Source of the DNA: Stagonosporopsis chrysanthemi
Lineage: Eukaryota; Ascomycota; Dothideomycetes; Pleosporales; Didymellaceae
DNA length: 64,000 nucleotides
Direction of reading: 5' to 3'
Assembly: GCA_022560025.1 (NCBI GenBank)
Contig: JAFISE010000077.1
Location: 62,001 to 126,000, forward strand
Of this stretch, positions 1-12,824 are shown one piece after another. The position numbers and the translations under genes are program-made. Positions within the stretch are counted from its first letter, which is position 1. Each line of letters begins with the position of its first letter. Below the pieces are notes generated by a model. That model was given only the letters and a program-made list of their open reading frames with translations, made no database searches and was not told where the DNA came from.

Positions 1-3000
1 ATCGGATATTGGTTTGGCTTTCTTGGGCGTGGGAATCGAAGATAGAGCGACCGATAGTTGGCCCAGAGTCATGCCGAGACTTGAGTGAATCTTGGAGGTT
101 TCGAGTGCTACAGCGAAGCGTGCCTGCATATCTCCCGCCTCGAGCATCAATACAAGGTTATCGAGGAAGTGGCCTGGGTAGACGCCCAAGTTGACGGAGC
201 GCAGAGTGACGACCACATCCGTGTGAAGGGAGATCGGAGCTTTGAAAGTATCGTCATCTTCCGTCTTGGCAGCAATCATGCTTTGGGAGGGGGAGCGACC
301 GAAGGATTGCGAGACTGACGACTTTCGTCTGAGGTACTTCTCAATGTCTTTGAGCGACTGCATGTACGCTTGTTGGTTTTCTTGCACCAATCGCTCAATG
401 GCCTGGTAAAGGGCAAGACCCTGTGCTGCGCTTGTAGCATGGCAGAAGACATGCACTTTGTCGCCGTCGAGAATGGCAACAAGACGATCTTGACCAGACT
501 CATCGTCGCCGCGTACGTTGTACATCAGGAATTCGAAGTTGGCGATGTCGGCAACGGCAAAAGCTTGATAGTCGAAGCCTGATCTAACACGAAGTTGCTT
601 AAAGCCAATCGACGCTTGAATCAGCGGGGTTGAGCGTGCGTCCGGTGATCGTTCAGGCCATCTGATAGACGTCCGAACTCTGACACCGGCCAGTTCTACA
701 AAGCCACTGGTCCGACCAGTGCTCTCCAAGACTACCTTCTCAACACCGACACACAGATTTTGTTCCCAGTCAGTGCCCTTTGTCGACGACGCCCACATAT
801 CATGTATATGAAGAGATGATTTGCCAATAGCTTGACCAAGATCCAGATCAACCTTGACGTCCGTGATCGCCACGTTGGCATTCCACGGGAAGGCTGTTGC
901 GGCGGTGACTTGTTGGTAGCGTTGCATGAGGTATTCTTGTGGTTCGGGGTCTGGATTGACGTTCGTATCTGCAGGCTGCGACGACTGTCTTATCTCTGGC
1001 GGAATCCAAATTTCTCGGAAGAGCAAGAAGTCTTGCAGCTGTCGAGCGTTGATTTGCAGTGTCGTGGGGTTGACTTTCAATATAGCAGAGATGCCACTAG
1101 TGCCACTGAGGTGCTTGCTGTTCATCAGCGATAGGACTATCGAGTCAACGTCGAGGCAAAAAGTGGACTCGCGCGAGTACACATGCTGCACAGTGGCATT
1201 CAGCTTAGTGAAAGCGGCAGAAGCTGCGAAGAAGTGCCCGTGTTCCTGTGACTTGACACTATTGACCGTGACGTAGATATCTTCAAGCTTCGCAATCGCC
1301 GCAACACGGGCGATTGGCTGACAGCTGAGACTGAATTCTTGTTTGCAAATTCGGAGACCTAGATTAAGACTAGTACGACCTAAAAGTGCCGAGGGATCAG
1401 CGTTGATGATGTTGTTATCATCATCCAGCAATCTCACGGTAGGCTTGACTTGCATCTCGGCTTTCTCCTCTTGCGGCGATTCGGTGTCGTCGCTATCTTT
1501 GTCACGAACGACAGCTTTGATACTGTCCGATATATCGATGATAATGGGGACCACGGTCGGCAGCAAGGTGTTGCTGGATCCGTCTACGCGAAGTTCAGCA
1601 TTCAGTGAAGGATCCTGTCCCTCATCTTGATATTCGAGTCGAAGAGCGACACCAGGTGCTCGAAGGGCCAAGCTGCTTGTCGATCCGTCGCCAACGAACT
1701 GGCTGTATCTTCCCTTCTGTTGCGATCTATGTGATGCGCCTTGCGAAGATGGACCATCCCGGCCGTTGATGTGTACCACAGCTCCTGCAAAGTTTGCATC
1801 CACTGTCAGCGAAGACAATCGCTTGTTGCCAAACGGACTTTTCCTCTGCGCGCCGGACGTGGTAGGTGTGACGCTCCAATTTGCGGAAGACTTGCGGAAC
1901 TTTCTGCCTGCAAGTGCGATTGATCGCTCCAGCACATTCGCAGGGAGAATGAACTGGGAATCAAGCTGCAGATCCAAGGCTTTGCCAGCAGCGTGGAAGG
2001 CGAGCTTTCGCGTCTCCTTTGTAGAGGCATAAGCCACATTGAATTGCATTTTTGGCAATAATGCCGAGTTCAATGACCGTTTCTTCTTGTCAGCAGACGT
2101 CGGAACCATCTGTAGTTGCGTGTCTTCGATCATCAAGCGCGCTGCATCATCCTTTTGTGTAGACAGATTGATTCTTCTGAAAGATAGGACGAGGTCCTCG
2201 CTTTCAGTGTTGTCGAAAGGCGCGATTGAAGTACCAACGACCCAGGTAGCTTGTAGGTCGAGAAGCTCCATAGAGTAGGTTGAGCTGAACAAAGCCCCTG
2301 AATCGATGGGATCATCATCGGTATCGGCACAACTCTTAATGGTTTTGTCACGTTTGCTAGAAAGCTTGCTTTTAGTATGCCGCAGCCTCTTGAAGTACTT
2401 CTTCTCTTTAGATAAGTCAAGGTCCTTAATTTTGTCTTGTAAATGGTTCATGACATCCACAACGGCTGAAGCGGTATCGGCAAACACATTGAGCTCGAGA
2501 CCGGAGCTTTGAACACGATATAATCTTCGTTGTGGATCTGACTCTCGTTCGGTGGTAGCCTGTATGGTTGCGCTGAAAGTTAGGTTGCCACAGCGGCGGA
2601 CGGACTCAGAGTCCGACGTCGTCATGTCAACGGTCACTTCGTGGATCCGGACGATGGCCTCTGAGAAGAACATTGCCTGGTCGTTCGAGTCTATGTTCGT
2701 GGCCTTCAGCTGTACAGACGACAAGCGGAAAGCAAGGTGAGCTGTGGAAGACGTCGAGTCTCTGCCAGGCGCTGTCGCCACTATGTTCATTCCGGAGAAT
2801 GTCATCTGTATTCCGAAAAGCAAGTCCTTTACGTTGGTCGATGGCTCTGCCACAGGACCGCTAGTGCTCGGTGGAAAAACTTCCTCCATGCGCATCTTCA
2901 GGATCTCTACATCATCCTTAACGGCGTCTAACATCTGCGTTATCTCGGGTTTGTTGAGTGTAGTCGCAAGGGCCTGTATCTCAGAAGCCTGTATCTGAAT

Positions 3001-6000
3001 GGTCTCGATGATACCCGAAGCCATGATGCGTGTCTCTTGATCGTTTTGTGAGACGTTCAGTCTGCCATTGACAGCAGGCAACTGCAGAGAACTGATGACG
3101 TGCGACCCTTCTTCGGACGTGCTGTATAACCTATGGTGGCTGGCATCAAGATCGTAGTCAACGCGAAGAGTGATGTCCTTTCCGAGTGTCGGAACTACTG
3201 CGACACGTCCCGACTTACCAGAGATAGCCCAACCGAGTGGATGAAGTAATGCGAGCTCGACTTGATAAGCATCCATGAATAGCGCCAACGTTACATTGGG
3301 GAGCTGTGTATCACTGGCGCCGTTGACTTTCACTTGGCTTTTTCTTGTCTTTTGGTTGCCGATAGCCTGCATCGCTGTGACTTGGCGCATGAAGTATGCG
3401 ACTTCATCTCTAAGGACGAGGTCGACCAACTCGAGCATGCCTAGTACATCTTCTTGGATCTTGACGATGATCAATTGACTGGCTGCTGCTGCCTTGATCT
3501 CGTCAGGAATGTTGCTGCTCTTCTCATGCTCGACTAGGGCGAAATAGAGGCTAGGCTGCTCAAATTGCACCTTGGCAAGGGAGCGGATCCGCGAGAATAT
3601 CTCACCAACACCCAGCTCTAGATGAACATGAGCGGTCAAAACTTTTCCAAGTTCAGAGTCTTTTTTGTCGATATCGATGAACGAGAATCGCATGCGCCGC
3701 CCAGTCATGATTGTGCGAAGATTGATAGTATCGAGGATGGCTTCTGACCTGTTCGTTGCGAAGACCAGCTGGATACTCTGATGGTACCCGAGCTTGGTTT
3801 TTTGTTTTGGATGGGTAGCTTTCGCCAGCGCTGTCGTGTCAGGCGTGGTGTCCGCTTTGGTGAACAGCTGTGTAAGCGCTTCCGCAAGCTCACAAATCTC
3901 CCAATGCACATGAAGCAGAGTCTCCCGGGCACTGACCTGCACCGTGGTCGATTTTGAGGGTGTCTCGACAGTCACCACCCCAAGCGCATCTGGCTCTTTT
4001 ACAGGAGGCAGGAGTGCGACATTGATAGCGAGTATGACTAGCTCAACCTCGCTTTGCTTCGGCCCGGGATCGATGGTCAATTTCACGCCACCCGACTTGA
4101 CGTCAAGGTATAGTGGTGCTGATTTCGGGGTAGGTAAGCTGTCCGTAACGTGACCAAACATCAGCTTCATAGCAAGGCTTTTGTCAACATGCGCGAGGTC
4201 CCAGGTTCGCCACTGGTCCCACATCGCGATGATCTTCTCTTCGGCATCGTCTGGACAGCCCACGGTTTCCTGAGCACACTTCCTCGTCAGGTCACGCTTC
4301 TCGTACGAAGGGAGACATTGCCAGGTGTAGCGGAAACGTGAGATGATCTTCCATGAGTCGTGGCTGCGTAGGTGATCCCTTGCGGCCCGCAAAGCGTATG
4401 ATGCTTTCGTCAGAAAGCCTGGGTCAGTGTATTGATCTTGCACGCTTGTCAAATACCATGCCAGATAACGCAATCTATCATCGTGTCGCTCGTCGACGAC
4501 AATGAACTCACTCGCCAAGCCCTCAGCCAGGATTGTTGTACGGTGTACCAGTGAGGCGAGGTACTCGATCTTCTTGCTCGCTGCAGCTGTTTCAAATGAT
4601 TGAAATGAAATGTTCACAGAACTCTCTTTGTTCTGCAGAGACCAGACAAGAACGTCTCGCAATTCCGCCTGGACCGCGACGCCTTCACTTGGGCCTTGAA
4701 GAGCACGCTCCGTGACTGAGAGTCCAAGCGAACCCAAAGTAGTATGCAATGCTAGCGAGTCTTCACCTGCTCGCTCTCCGGGGAACCTTTTGGTACGTGC
4801 GGCCAAGTTCAGATGGTTTGCGATAACATCGTACTGGTCTTTGCCACCGACACATGTTCGAGTAGGACTAAAGCTGTGCTGGAAGCGAATGTGGGCGAAA
4901 GGAATATTGATATTGAACTCTAGGGAGCTGCCAATACCTTCGAGACGCGTCCTGTTGACCAAAATCCTGGTCATCACGTTTATTTGGAAGTCATCCAGTA
5001 GGTCCTCTGGACGCTGTGGCTGGATGATGTCGACCAGATTCGAGACACACTTGACAAACGCTGGGGTACAGAAGATTCGTATACCTGGCTCTGCACTGAT
5101 GAGCAGGGAAGTGTGCGAGAAACTCTCGTCTAAATGCCCTGTGGATACATCGTTGAAGACCAGAGCTTCGTCTCCGTTAACGGGAGAAGACGTTGGCAAG
5201 TCGGGGATGGACGGAACGTCAGACAGGTCGGGGTCAATCTGATCCAACGAGAAGTACGGTGGAGCCAACGAACTGGAAAGTGCTACGGACAAAGGAGGAA
5301 GATTGCCCCTTGCCCGTTTCTGCTCTGTCAGGTGCGTGTAGTGTGGAGCTCTACTTGCCTCGTGATTTGGACGGCCACCGAGCAGCGTGCGGCTTCTGCT
5401 AGATTCGGCGGTGTTCGGGGTGTGTTTGTGCCTGAGAGTTGATCGAATGCTTCCGGCGAGTGAGCCGTTAGACACAGACCGCATTGAGCCTGTGCCAGAT
5501 CGCCGTCCCCTTGCGAAAGACTCGTCCGTCAGAGAGGCTGTTGAGTTCATCGAGTCTGTATCGTTCGTGCGTGGTCCATAGAATAATATTGGTTGTGGTA
5601 TGTCTGGGAACTGCATAGCGGGTGGGCGTATACTAGCTTGCGCGGCTGCTGTTCGTTGGAGACTGTCATCAAACTGGTGTTTGAACATGAAGTTGGCACG
5701 ATTTGTACGCTGATCGTGTTCACGCATGTGCACTTGCTGCTTCTCGCGGTCTGCGGTAAAATCGAGGTTCCTCTTAAGCATGTTCAAGGACAACGTGGTT
5801 TGTAAAAAGGCATGCGTTTCGGCGACGTGCTTCTCACCAGCACGAGCCTGGTGGCGGGACGCTGATTGCGCGTCAACGGCAGCGACCGTTAGGTCTGGCA
5901 CGCAAGCTGAAAGGCGTTGGGAGAATAATGTTCCTGCAAGGTCATTGAAGTTCAAAGTGATGGCGCCCGTCTTGACCAACAGGGCTTCGGGTGCAACGTG

Positions 6001-9000
6001 CAACCACAGATGGACATCTTTGGTCTGCAGTCTTAGCAGTGTAGCATCATGAATTTGCGGAATCTCTGTAAGAGGCAACGAGTTCTCGTCATCGTCTAGA
6101 GTGAATCCGAAACAACGCGCTGCTCCGGCTGCGGTCTCGATGAAGGAAGAGGTGCATTCTCCGGATATTGTGCCAACATCGAAGTCCCAAATACAGATAT
6201 ACGTGGGCTCAATGGGCGGGAGGCCAAACAAACGATGTCCATAGATGACTACAGAATCAACAAAAAGCTCTGTCTGGCCACTGGAAGGCGTGTGGGCCTG
6301 CTCTGGGCTAGCGTCCGGGCTAGCGTCCGGGCTCGACGGTGGTTCTGATAAGGAGACGCTGATGGGGCTGAAGTTTACCATCAGATCCATGTAGTAGTTC
6401 GTGAAGCGAAGATCTGCAGATGCATAAGGCAAGTCGGCTCGGATACAGCGGTTGGCTGAATAGAGATTCGATGGCACTAGGACACTGGTATCGTCGACCG
6501 AGATGCACAGAACGACATCGAGGTCATTTGAGATCTTGGCCGGCTGTTCATCAGCACCCGGCCCGTCTTTCTGGAGACTCGCGCTCGGAAGGCCTTGGAA
6601 TTCCTCTAGCGTTTTGAAATGCATGTCATCGCCGAAGTAATTGTCTTTGATCTTCATGAAATGATGGATGAGCCACCCGTAGAGTTCCAGGGTCAGTCCG
6701 TGGCCTTGTATGTCCATGTACAGTCTATCAGTATTCATGGCATCGGTGGTGCTGACATATGTATGCGATCCAGTGAGAGTTAGTACTCCTAGCTTGGCAA
6801 CCTTTGGAGAGGCAAGAAAAGTCTTGAGCGTATTCTTCGAGGGCATCAAGACCTCCAAACCCATGTCTTCGCCACGAATATTGAAGTTTATCTCGTTTTG
6901 CAATGACCGAAACTTGTCCAGTGGTATAGTGACATCTCCACGAAGCTGCTGGCCTGACAATACGATGAAGTTGTTATCATCGAGATCGGCTGGATTGTTC
7001 ACAATGTTGGAGTCGTTGGTGTTCATGTACAGCTTAAGGTTGTTGAACTCGACGTGGAGGAGGTAACGGAAGGGTACAAAGACGAAGTAGTCAGGAGGTG
7101 GCCCAGCCCCCCAGTCAGCCACCAGATCTGTCAAGAGAAACAGGTGATCTCTGAGCAAGAACAGCTCGAGATCCTGGCACTTGATGTTGAACATCCATGT
7201 TCGTAGTGTGTTCCATGCGAGAGGTGCCGCCAAGTCACAGTCGATTGCAACAGACCCGGAGCGCCAAAGCAAACCATGGTTAACGCTGGATGATATCTCG
7301 GTGCTCTTGATCGAAACGTCCAGCTTGTTACCAAAGCCTTTGCTGGAAGCGACCATGTCCATGACATAATTGACAGTTGAGTCACCAGCGACTTTGACAT
7401 CAATCCAGGCAAAAGGGCGGACATTCTGTGCTGCTGTGGTATCTCTTTGCTTGCCACGACGTTTTCTGGATTTTGTCTTTCCCTTGCTTCTATCGTTTGC
7501 TGACTTCTCATGCGCTGCCAGTGTGTGTGCTTTTCCCTTCCACTTCCAATCTTTTGATGGCTCCCGGACTGGTATACGCAACACGGTATCTTCTCTGATG
7601 AACAAGAACAGTTTAAAAACAGACAGGGCGCGGGGGTCTCCTGTCTTAAGAGACTCGGCAGGTATAGCATCGACCCGCGCTCCAGGAAAGAAGATGTTTT
7701 GGAAGATGCCTCTATGACGATCTGCCCAAGGGCCGTAGTTGATGATACCGCCAAACACCTCAATGTCCATACCATAGTCTGGAGGAATACTCCCGTTGAT
7801 ATCGTGTGGGCGATCAGGATCCACAAACATACTATTGTCAATATCAGCAGGTACTGGACCTGTCACGTCCCAATAGAAGCTGACATTCACGCAGGGAATA
7901 TCGGCAATGAGAGAGGTTTTGGCATATTCAATTCCATCCCATTCGCCGTGGCCATCATTCTGACTATCATCCAGGTAGCGCGCTAGACCTTGCCATTTTT
8001 CTTGGCCCGGAAAATGCCACTGAGGAGCAAAGTACTTGCTGCCCCTCACGCCAGTCTTGGAATGCGTGTGTACTGAATCTGACGAGCTGGAGAACAGTCG
8101 AGACAAGAATGGCACCTTCTTCGACCATGGCTTCCGCCGCTTGTGCGTAACGTCTTTTTCGATTATTTGTTCTTCCGAAACGCCCTTGCCAGACTCTTGC
8201 TTGTACTGTGCAGCCGTGTCGAGTTGTGCAGCCTTGTAGTCTGGATTAGGCTTCATGTGGATGACTGGGTGTGTCACTTGGAAGGAAAACAACTGCTGGT
8301 ACACATCGAGAGGACCAGTGGAGGACGCATCAAGGGTGCCGGTGGCCTTTTCAAACTGTGCGGTCAACACTGCAGGAGTGTTCTCGTTGCCAACAACGAC
8401 AGCGCCTTTGGTGATGTCAACGTGAACCGGAAGGATCTTGAGAAAGGAAGGGAGGCTGTCCTTTTTTGGCCTTGCGGCTGTCGAGTAACTGGTGTCGACG
8501 CGCAAAGCATTTCTTTCTTTTTCGGGTTGCTCCTTCTTCAGCTTGTTATGGTGATGCTCGCCGTCAAGTACGCTATCGTATGACTGCGATCCAGACGCAA
8601 TATGCGTGTCATCGGTGGAAGAGGCGTGTGGATGGATCGTCTGCTCTGAATCGGTGCTATTTGTACTGGTTTTGCGCTCAAAGGCCTGGATGATGGCGTC
8701 ATAGGCAGGGCTGCGGTTGTACATGAAGGCCTCGAGGCCCGACACCTTGATCGAGATACGGCATGGCAGCTGCTTCGGCGTTTGCTTGCCTCCCTTCTCT
8801 GCTCTGTCCACATTTCTGCTTCGACCTGTCGACGGCGACGGCGACGTGCCCGAGCCATTACTGCTGCTGCTGCTGTTATTGCCGTCGTGGAGGGTGGGGG
8901 AGTCAGCTTCGGCGTACACTGCAGCATCTCGTACGCGTCGCAGCCAGTAGTTCCAAGTGATGTGGCCACCATGGACCAGGATGGTCTCGTTGTGGGCGTG

Positions 9001-9302
9001 GTATCGTATGTCCTTGAAGAAGATGCGGCCGCCGAGGGGCGAGATCTGCAGGCCGGTGATGTCGATGTAGGCGTGGAAGTTGCGCCAGGTGTATGCGCGC
9101 ACGGCATAGGAAACCAGCGTCGCAAACAGGCGGTTGAAGTAGAAGAAGAAGAAGATGGTCAGGATGCCGCACATGAGCAGCTCAACGAGGAAGACCCTGG
9201 CAACGTCAGTCAGCACTGTCGCCGCGGCTTGGAGCTGCTATGGGCGCACCAATTGAAGCCATCGCGTGGGTTCAGCGGCTCTGCGACGATTCCGCCGGCC
9301 AT
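1..9302 (-). CDS. CSF1: Csf1, bridge-like lipid transfer protein (C-terminus cut by window edge)
   Basis: Exon 1 is 9250-9302 and exon 2 runs from 9196 to the window edge; a 53-bp GT-AG intron (9197-9249) joins them in the middle of a Trp codon. Exon 2 is one uninterrupted frame of about 9.2 kb, giving 3,083 residues in the window. The start (MAGGIVAEPLNPRDGFNW) leads directly into one hydrophobic segment (about residues 19-42, with a run of Phe), followed by the conserved block RAYTWRNFHAYIDITGLQIS and LGGRIFFKDIRYHAHNETIL. The far end keeps the family's C-terminal block (KYLRRKSS, SFGRSPSQSMIAAKTED, VNLGVYPGHFLDN). Csf1 proteins are N-terminally anchored, very long groove-like proteins that move lipids at ER contact sites and are needed for growth in the cold and for GPI-anchor lipid supply in yeast. 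Family members are about 3,000-3,200 residues, so only a short tail should be missing. Identity is firm; the lipid role is family knowledge. Confidence 0.95.
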
Positions 9303-9875
9303 GGTTGCAGCGCGGTGTGGACGACGGGCAGCGGTGCATCATGGTGCTGCGGCGTGCAGGGCCATGTCGCGGGGCGGGGGGCGCACTGGGTGAGCTGGCG
9401 GCAGTTGCCAGGGCTCGCGGACGGGCGGTGTTGCCGTGTTGCGGCGTTGACGATGACGAGCAGTGGGACTAGCCCCTTGGCTGGCTCGAGGCTGCTGATG
9501 GGCGTGCAGTGCGCCGGCCTGGTGCGGGCGCGGGCGCAGGCGCAGGCGCGGGCGGGCGCAGGCCTCAAGTCCGGGGGAGCTCAGTTCTGGGCCACCCACC
9601 CACGGCCGATGCCTGCACGTCTGGCTGCATGGAGGAGGCAGCCGCATACGACACTTTTACAGCACCTCGACCGTCGTCACCGCCCACCGCCCACCGCCCA
9701 CTGCACACTGCACACTGCACACTGCACGCTGCACGCTGCACGCCATGGCCGCCTACTACCGCTGAGCAACCCGCGCAGCCAGCTCCATAGCTCCCGACCC
9801 CCTCTACGGTCGTCCTGCTTCTCACCCCCGCGCAACGCCCTCGCAGGCTCGCACCTGCCCTCCCCCGTCTCCGCC
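9303..9875. promoter_or_regulatory. Shared divergent promoter region of Csf1 and the OSTalpha-like gene
   Basis: This 573-bp stretch separates two genes that start in opposite directions, so it must hold both promoters and leaders. It is GC-rich and built of low-complexity sequence: a GGGCGC/GCAGGC-rich patch around 9525-9565 and a perfect heptamer array at 9681-9743. No TATA box is obvious. ORFs read here on both strands are low-complexity and look like chance frames. Confidence 0.6.
9681..9743. repeat. Heptamer array, nine units in three blocks of three
   Basis: Nine contiguous 7-bp units fill exactly 63 bp: three of CGCCCAC, then three of TGCACAC, then three of TGCACGC. The units within a block are identical, and blocks differ by one to three bases. 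It lies 133 bp upstream of the OSTalpha-like start codon, probably in the promoter or 5' leader. Confidence 0.9.
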
Positions 9876-12107
9876 ATGGCTGTAGGCACCCTTCAAGACG
9901 TGCGACCGGCCGCCATTGAGGGAGGCACGGGCCAGAGGCTCGGCCACGCCGTCATCGTCGTCGCCGGCGTCTGCGCTCTTGTCTCCAGTCTGGTCACCTT
10001 CCTGTGAGTCGCACAGCTGCGCGTGTTTTGTTTGTCCGCTGACGTAGCTGCCAGAGCTGTGTGGTTGCAGACGTAAGTAGACCGCTGCGCATGTCCCTGC
10101 GCCCTCTCACTCCAGTGCAGGAAAAACTACCGCAAGCCGTTGCTTCAACGATATGTCGTGCGCATTCTCTTCATGTAGGCATACCCTCCTCGTCTTGAAG
10201 CCTCCACTCACAACCCCCCCCCCCAAAGGGTGCCCATCTACGCCGCCGCCTCGTGGGGCAGTCTGATGTCTGTCCAGGCAGCATCCTGGATCGACCCCCT
10301 CCGCGATGTGTACGAGGCCTTCACCATCTACACCTTCCTGCAGCTCCTGATCAACTTCATTGGCGGCGAGCGCGCCCTCATCATCCTCATGACCGGCCGA
10401 GCGCCTGTGGCCCATCCATGGCCCATGAGCCTTATCCTACCCAAGCTCGACATCTCCGATCCCCACACGTTCCTCGCCGTCAAGCGCGGCATTCTTCAGT
10501 ATACGTGGGTCAAGCCCTTGCTCGCCCTGGCTGGCATCATCATGAAAGCAACAGGCGTGTATAAAGAGGGCTACATCAACCCCACGTCTGGCTACTTCTG
10601 GGAGAGCTTCATCTACAACATCAGCATCACAGTGTGTCTCTATGCTCTCGCCATGTTCTGGGTGTGCATGACAGACGACTTGAAGCCGTTTCGACCCATG
10701 CCCAAGTTCTTGTGCATCAAGGGCATCATCTTCGCATCTTATTGGCAGGGCCTTTTCCTCTCCATTCTCGTCTGGTTGAAGGCCATCCCAGATGACGTGC
10801 CAGGCTACTCTGTCGACAACCTCGCCACGGCTATTCAAGATGCCCTGATCTGTTTCGAAATGCCTCTTTTCGCCCTAGCCCATTGGTATGCTTTCTCGTG
10901 GCACGACTATGCCGACAACACCATCTCAGCTGCCCGTCTACCCGTCAAGTATGCATTGCGTGATGCTTTCGGGCCTTTGGATCTCATCCAAGACACCAAG
11001 GAGACTTTTGCTGGTGCAAAGTACGACTACCGCCACTTTGACGCCCGAGACAATGTTCTTGCTCACGAAGAGTCTTATTCCCGTGCTGCGCGTATGCAGG
11101 AGGGTATGCGGTATGAGAGGAATGGCAAGGGTAAGTATTGGATACCCAAGCCAGGTCAATCATATGAGCACGAACCTCTGCTCAGTAAAGTATCCCATGG
11201 TCGGGCCAGGGCCATGAGTCCCGGCCCGCATCGTGCACTTGAAGGTGGCAAGTATGGCACTGCAGACCAAGTTGAGGAGCCGACACTCGAGCCTGAAGAC
11301 GAAAGACTGTTCGACAATGCGCGTGCCTTGGAGTTTGGTGACTGGAATGTAAGTTACCAATGCTCTTCGAAGAGCGCCATACTGATACATTCCCAGTACC
11401 CTGTCATTGAGGCACACCGCGCCGGACGTGAAGATCGCTTCGGCTCAGAACCCTCCGTCATCACTGCTTCTACGAATCGAAATTACCTGCAACCAACTGC
11501 TGATAACAAGCGAAGACGAAAGAGCCAGATCAAAAAGATACAAGAAGAGCAAGGTAAGCACGACAAGGGCAAGCAAAAGAGTGACTCGTCCAGCAACGGC
11601 GAGTCATCGAAACACCAGTCGCGAGCTCCCGTGATGGGAAATTTGCTGCGTCAGAAGTCATCATCATCATCATCATCATCATCTGCGAAATCAGACAAGA
11701 GTCAGCTTGTTGATCTCGTCGTCGAAGATCGTGATGCCGAGGAAATCGACCGAATTCGCGCACGCAAAGAAGGAGGACCCGCTTGGAACGAGGTTGAGAA
11801 CAAGCACTTTGTACACACATATCCGCAAGAAGGTCAAGCTGAAGAGGTCCGTGAGGGCTTCGAGCCTGACGTCCCTGAAGCACACAACCCCGAGCGCGTT
11901 CACAATCTAGACTATCCTTTCAAGGTGGGCACCGACGAAGATGACGATTTCAACCCCCCCGTCAACGAAGAAGCCGAGCGCTGGGAAACTCGCAGGTACG
12001 ATGACAACGAGGACGCATCAGACGCTGCGAAGACATCTCACGAAGACCGACCTAGTCCAAATTACGGCAGCTTCAGAGAAGAGCGCAACATCTGGGGCCA
12101 GGACTGA
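9876..12107 (+). CDS. OSTalpha/TMEM184 (DUF300) family membrane protein
   Basis: Five exons fit: 9876-10003, 10055-10072 (only 18 nt), 10121-10174, 10229-11348 and 11397-12107. All junctions are GT-AG and keep frame, giving the family N-terminus AVWLQTKNYRKPLLQRYVVR then VPIYAAASWGSL. Conserved motifs follow: DVYEAFTIYTFLQLLINF, GGERALI, the W-P-rich loop around 10420 and the membrane segments around IIFASYWQGLFLSI and FEMPLFALAHWYAF. The first half is a seven-segment membrane region of the organic solute transporter alpha type. The second half is a long hydrophilic tail with a poly-Ser tract from TCA repeats. In yeasts and moulds these proteins sit in vacuolar or endosomal membranes, with no settled substrate. 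Intron 4 is 48 bp with no in-frame stop, so retaining it would insert 16 residues; GTAAGT and a good branch site argue it is removed. The stop is TGA at 12105-12107. Confidence 0.9.
11657..11682 (+). repeat. TCA trinucleotide repeat coding for poly-Ser
   Basis: A run of TCA units inside the hydrophilic tail of the OSTalpha-like gene codes for consecutive serines. It is a slippage-prone in-frame microsatellite. Confidence 0.85.
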
Positions 12108-12824
12108 TCATGGCCGCCATGTGGGGCCTGCCGATTCTTATTTGGAACAGTTTGCATGTATACTGCGTTGACGACATGCGCATGTGGGCAGTTATATACC
12201 CTTGTTCTGTACATGTTGGAGTTCGTGTGTCTTGTCCTGTCGATATTTGGCGTTGTAGCGGGCAAGGACAAATTAAAAAAATGTGCTACTCACTGGGCAT
12301 CGTTTCCAATCTTGAAATACCCTCCTGATATGAAACTTCAGCCAATCGGTAGTTCAACAACAAATGTCCTTAATCTCGACCGGATCGAACACATGAGTGC
12401 GACGTTGTCATTTTGTGAGCATGATGCCTCTAGTGTGCAACACACGAGAGTGCTCGGCCATTGATCTCCCCTCCCAACCACATCTCACAACAACAATGAA
12501 AGCAGCGAACGAGCTGCACCTCTTTAAAAAAAAACAGTGATCAGGCCACAAGTCGACTACGACTTTTTCATGTTCTTTCCTTCCTACTACATATCCAAAA
12601 CTACATCAACGACGCACACTACGCGTCTAAAAGGGGGTATATCCATCGAAGCGAACAAAAAAGGCGCTTGAGCATCCGCATGCGCGGAGGGTATATGCCC
12701 AGGCCAACGAAACAAAAGCTAAAACTCTTGCGAAGTAATTCTGCCCGTGTTCTACCCATGCATGTATATGTGCCAGCATAAACTCCAGACTCGAGACCAA
12801 ACCACACGGCCTAGATCCCCGCGA
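12108..12824. other. Convergent 3' intergenic region
   Basis: Two genes end towards each other here, so it should hold both 3' UTRs. Short A-runs (about 12275 and 12527) could relate to polyadenylation. No gene or RNA was recognised; the small ORFs are unlike any known family. Confidence 0.5.

Noticed and set aside
8538..9125. 195-codon Arg/Ser/Thr-rich minus-strand ORF
   Set aside because: Alternative frame within the Csf1 exon, which is supported by conserved residues.
9509..9875. Repeat-like CGGGCGCAGG and heptamer arrays considered as CRISPR-like
   Set aside because: Units are contiguous without spacers and the genome is fungal; these are simple tandem repeats.
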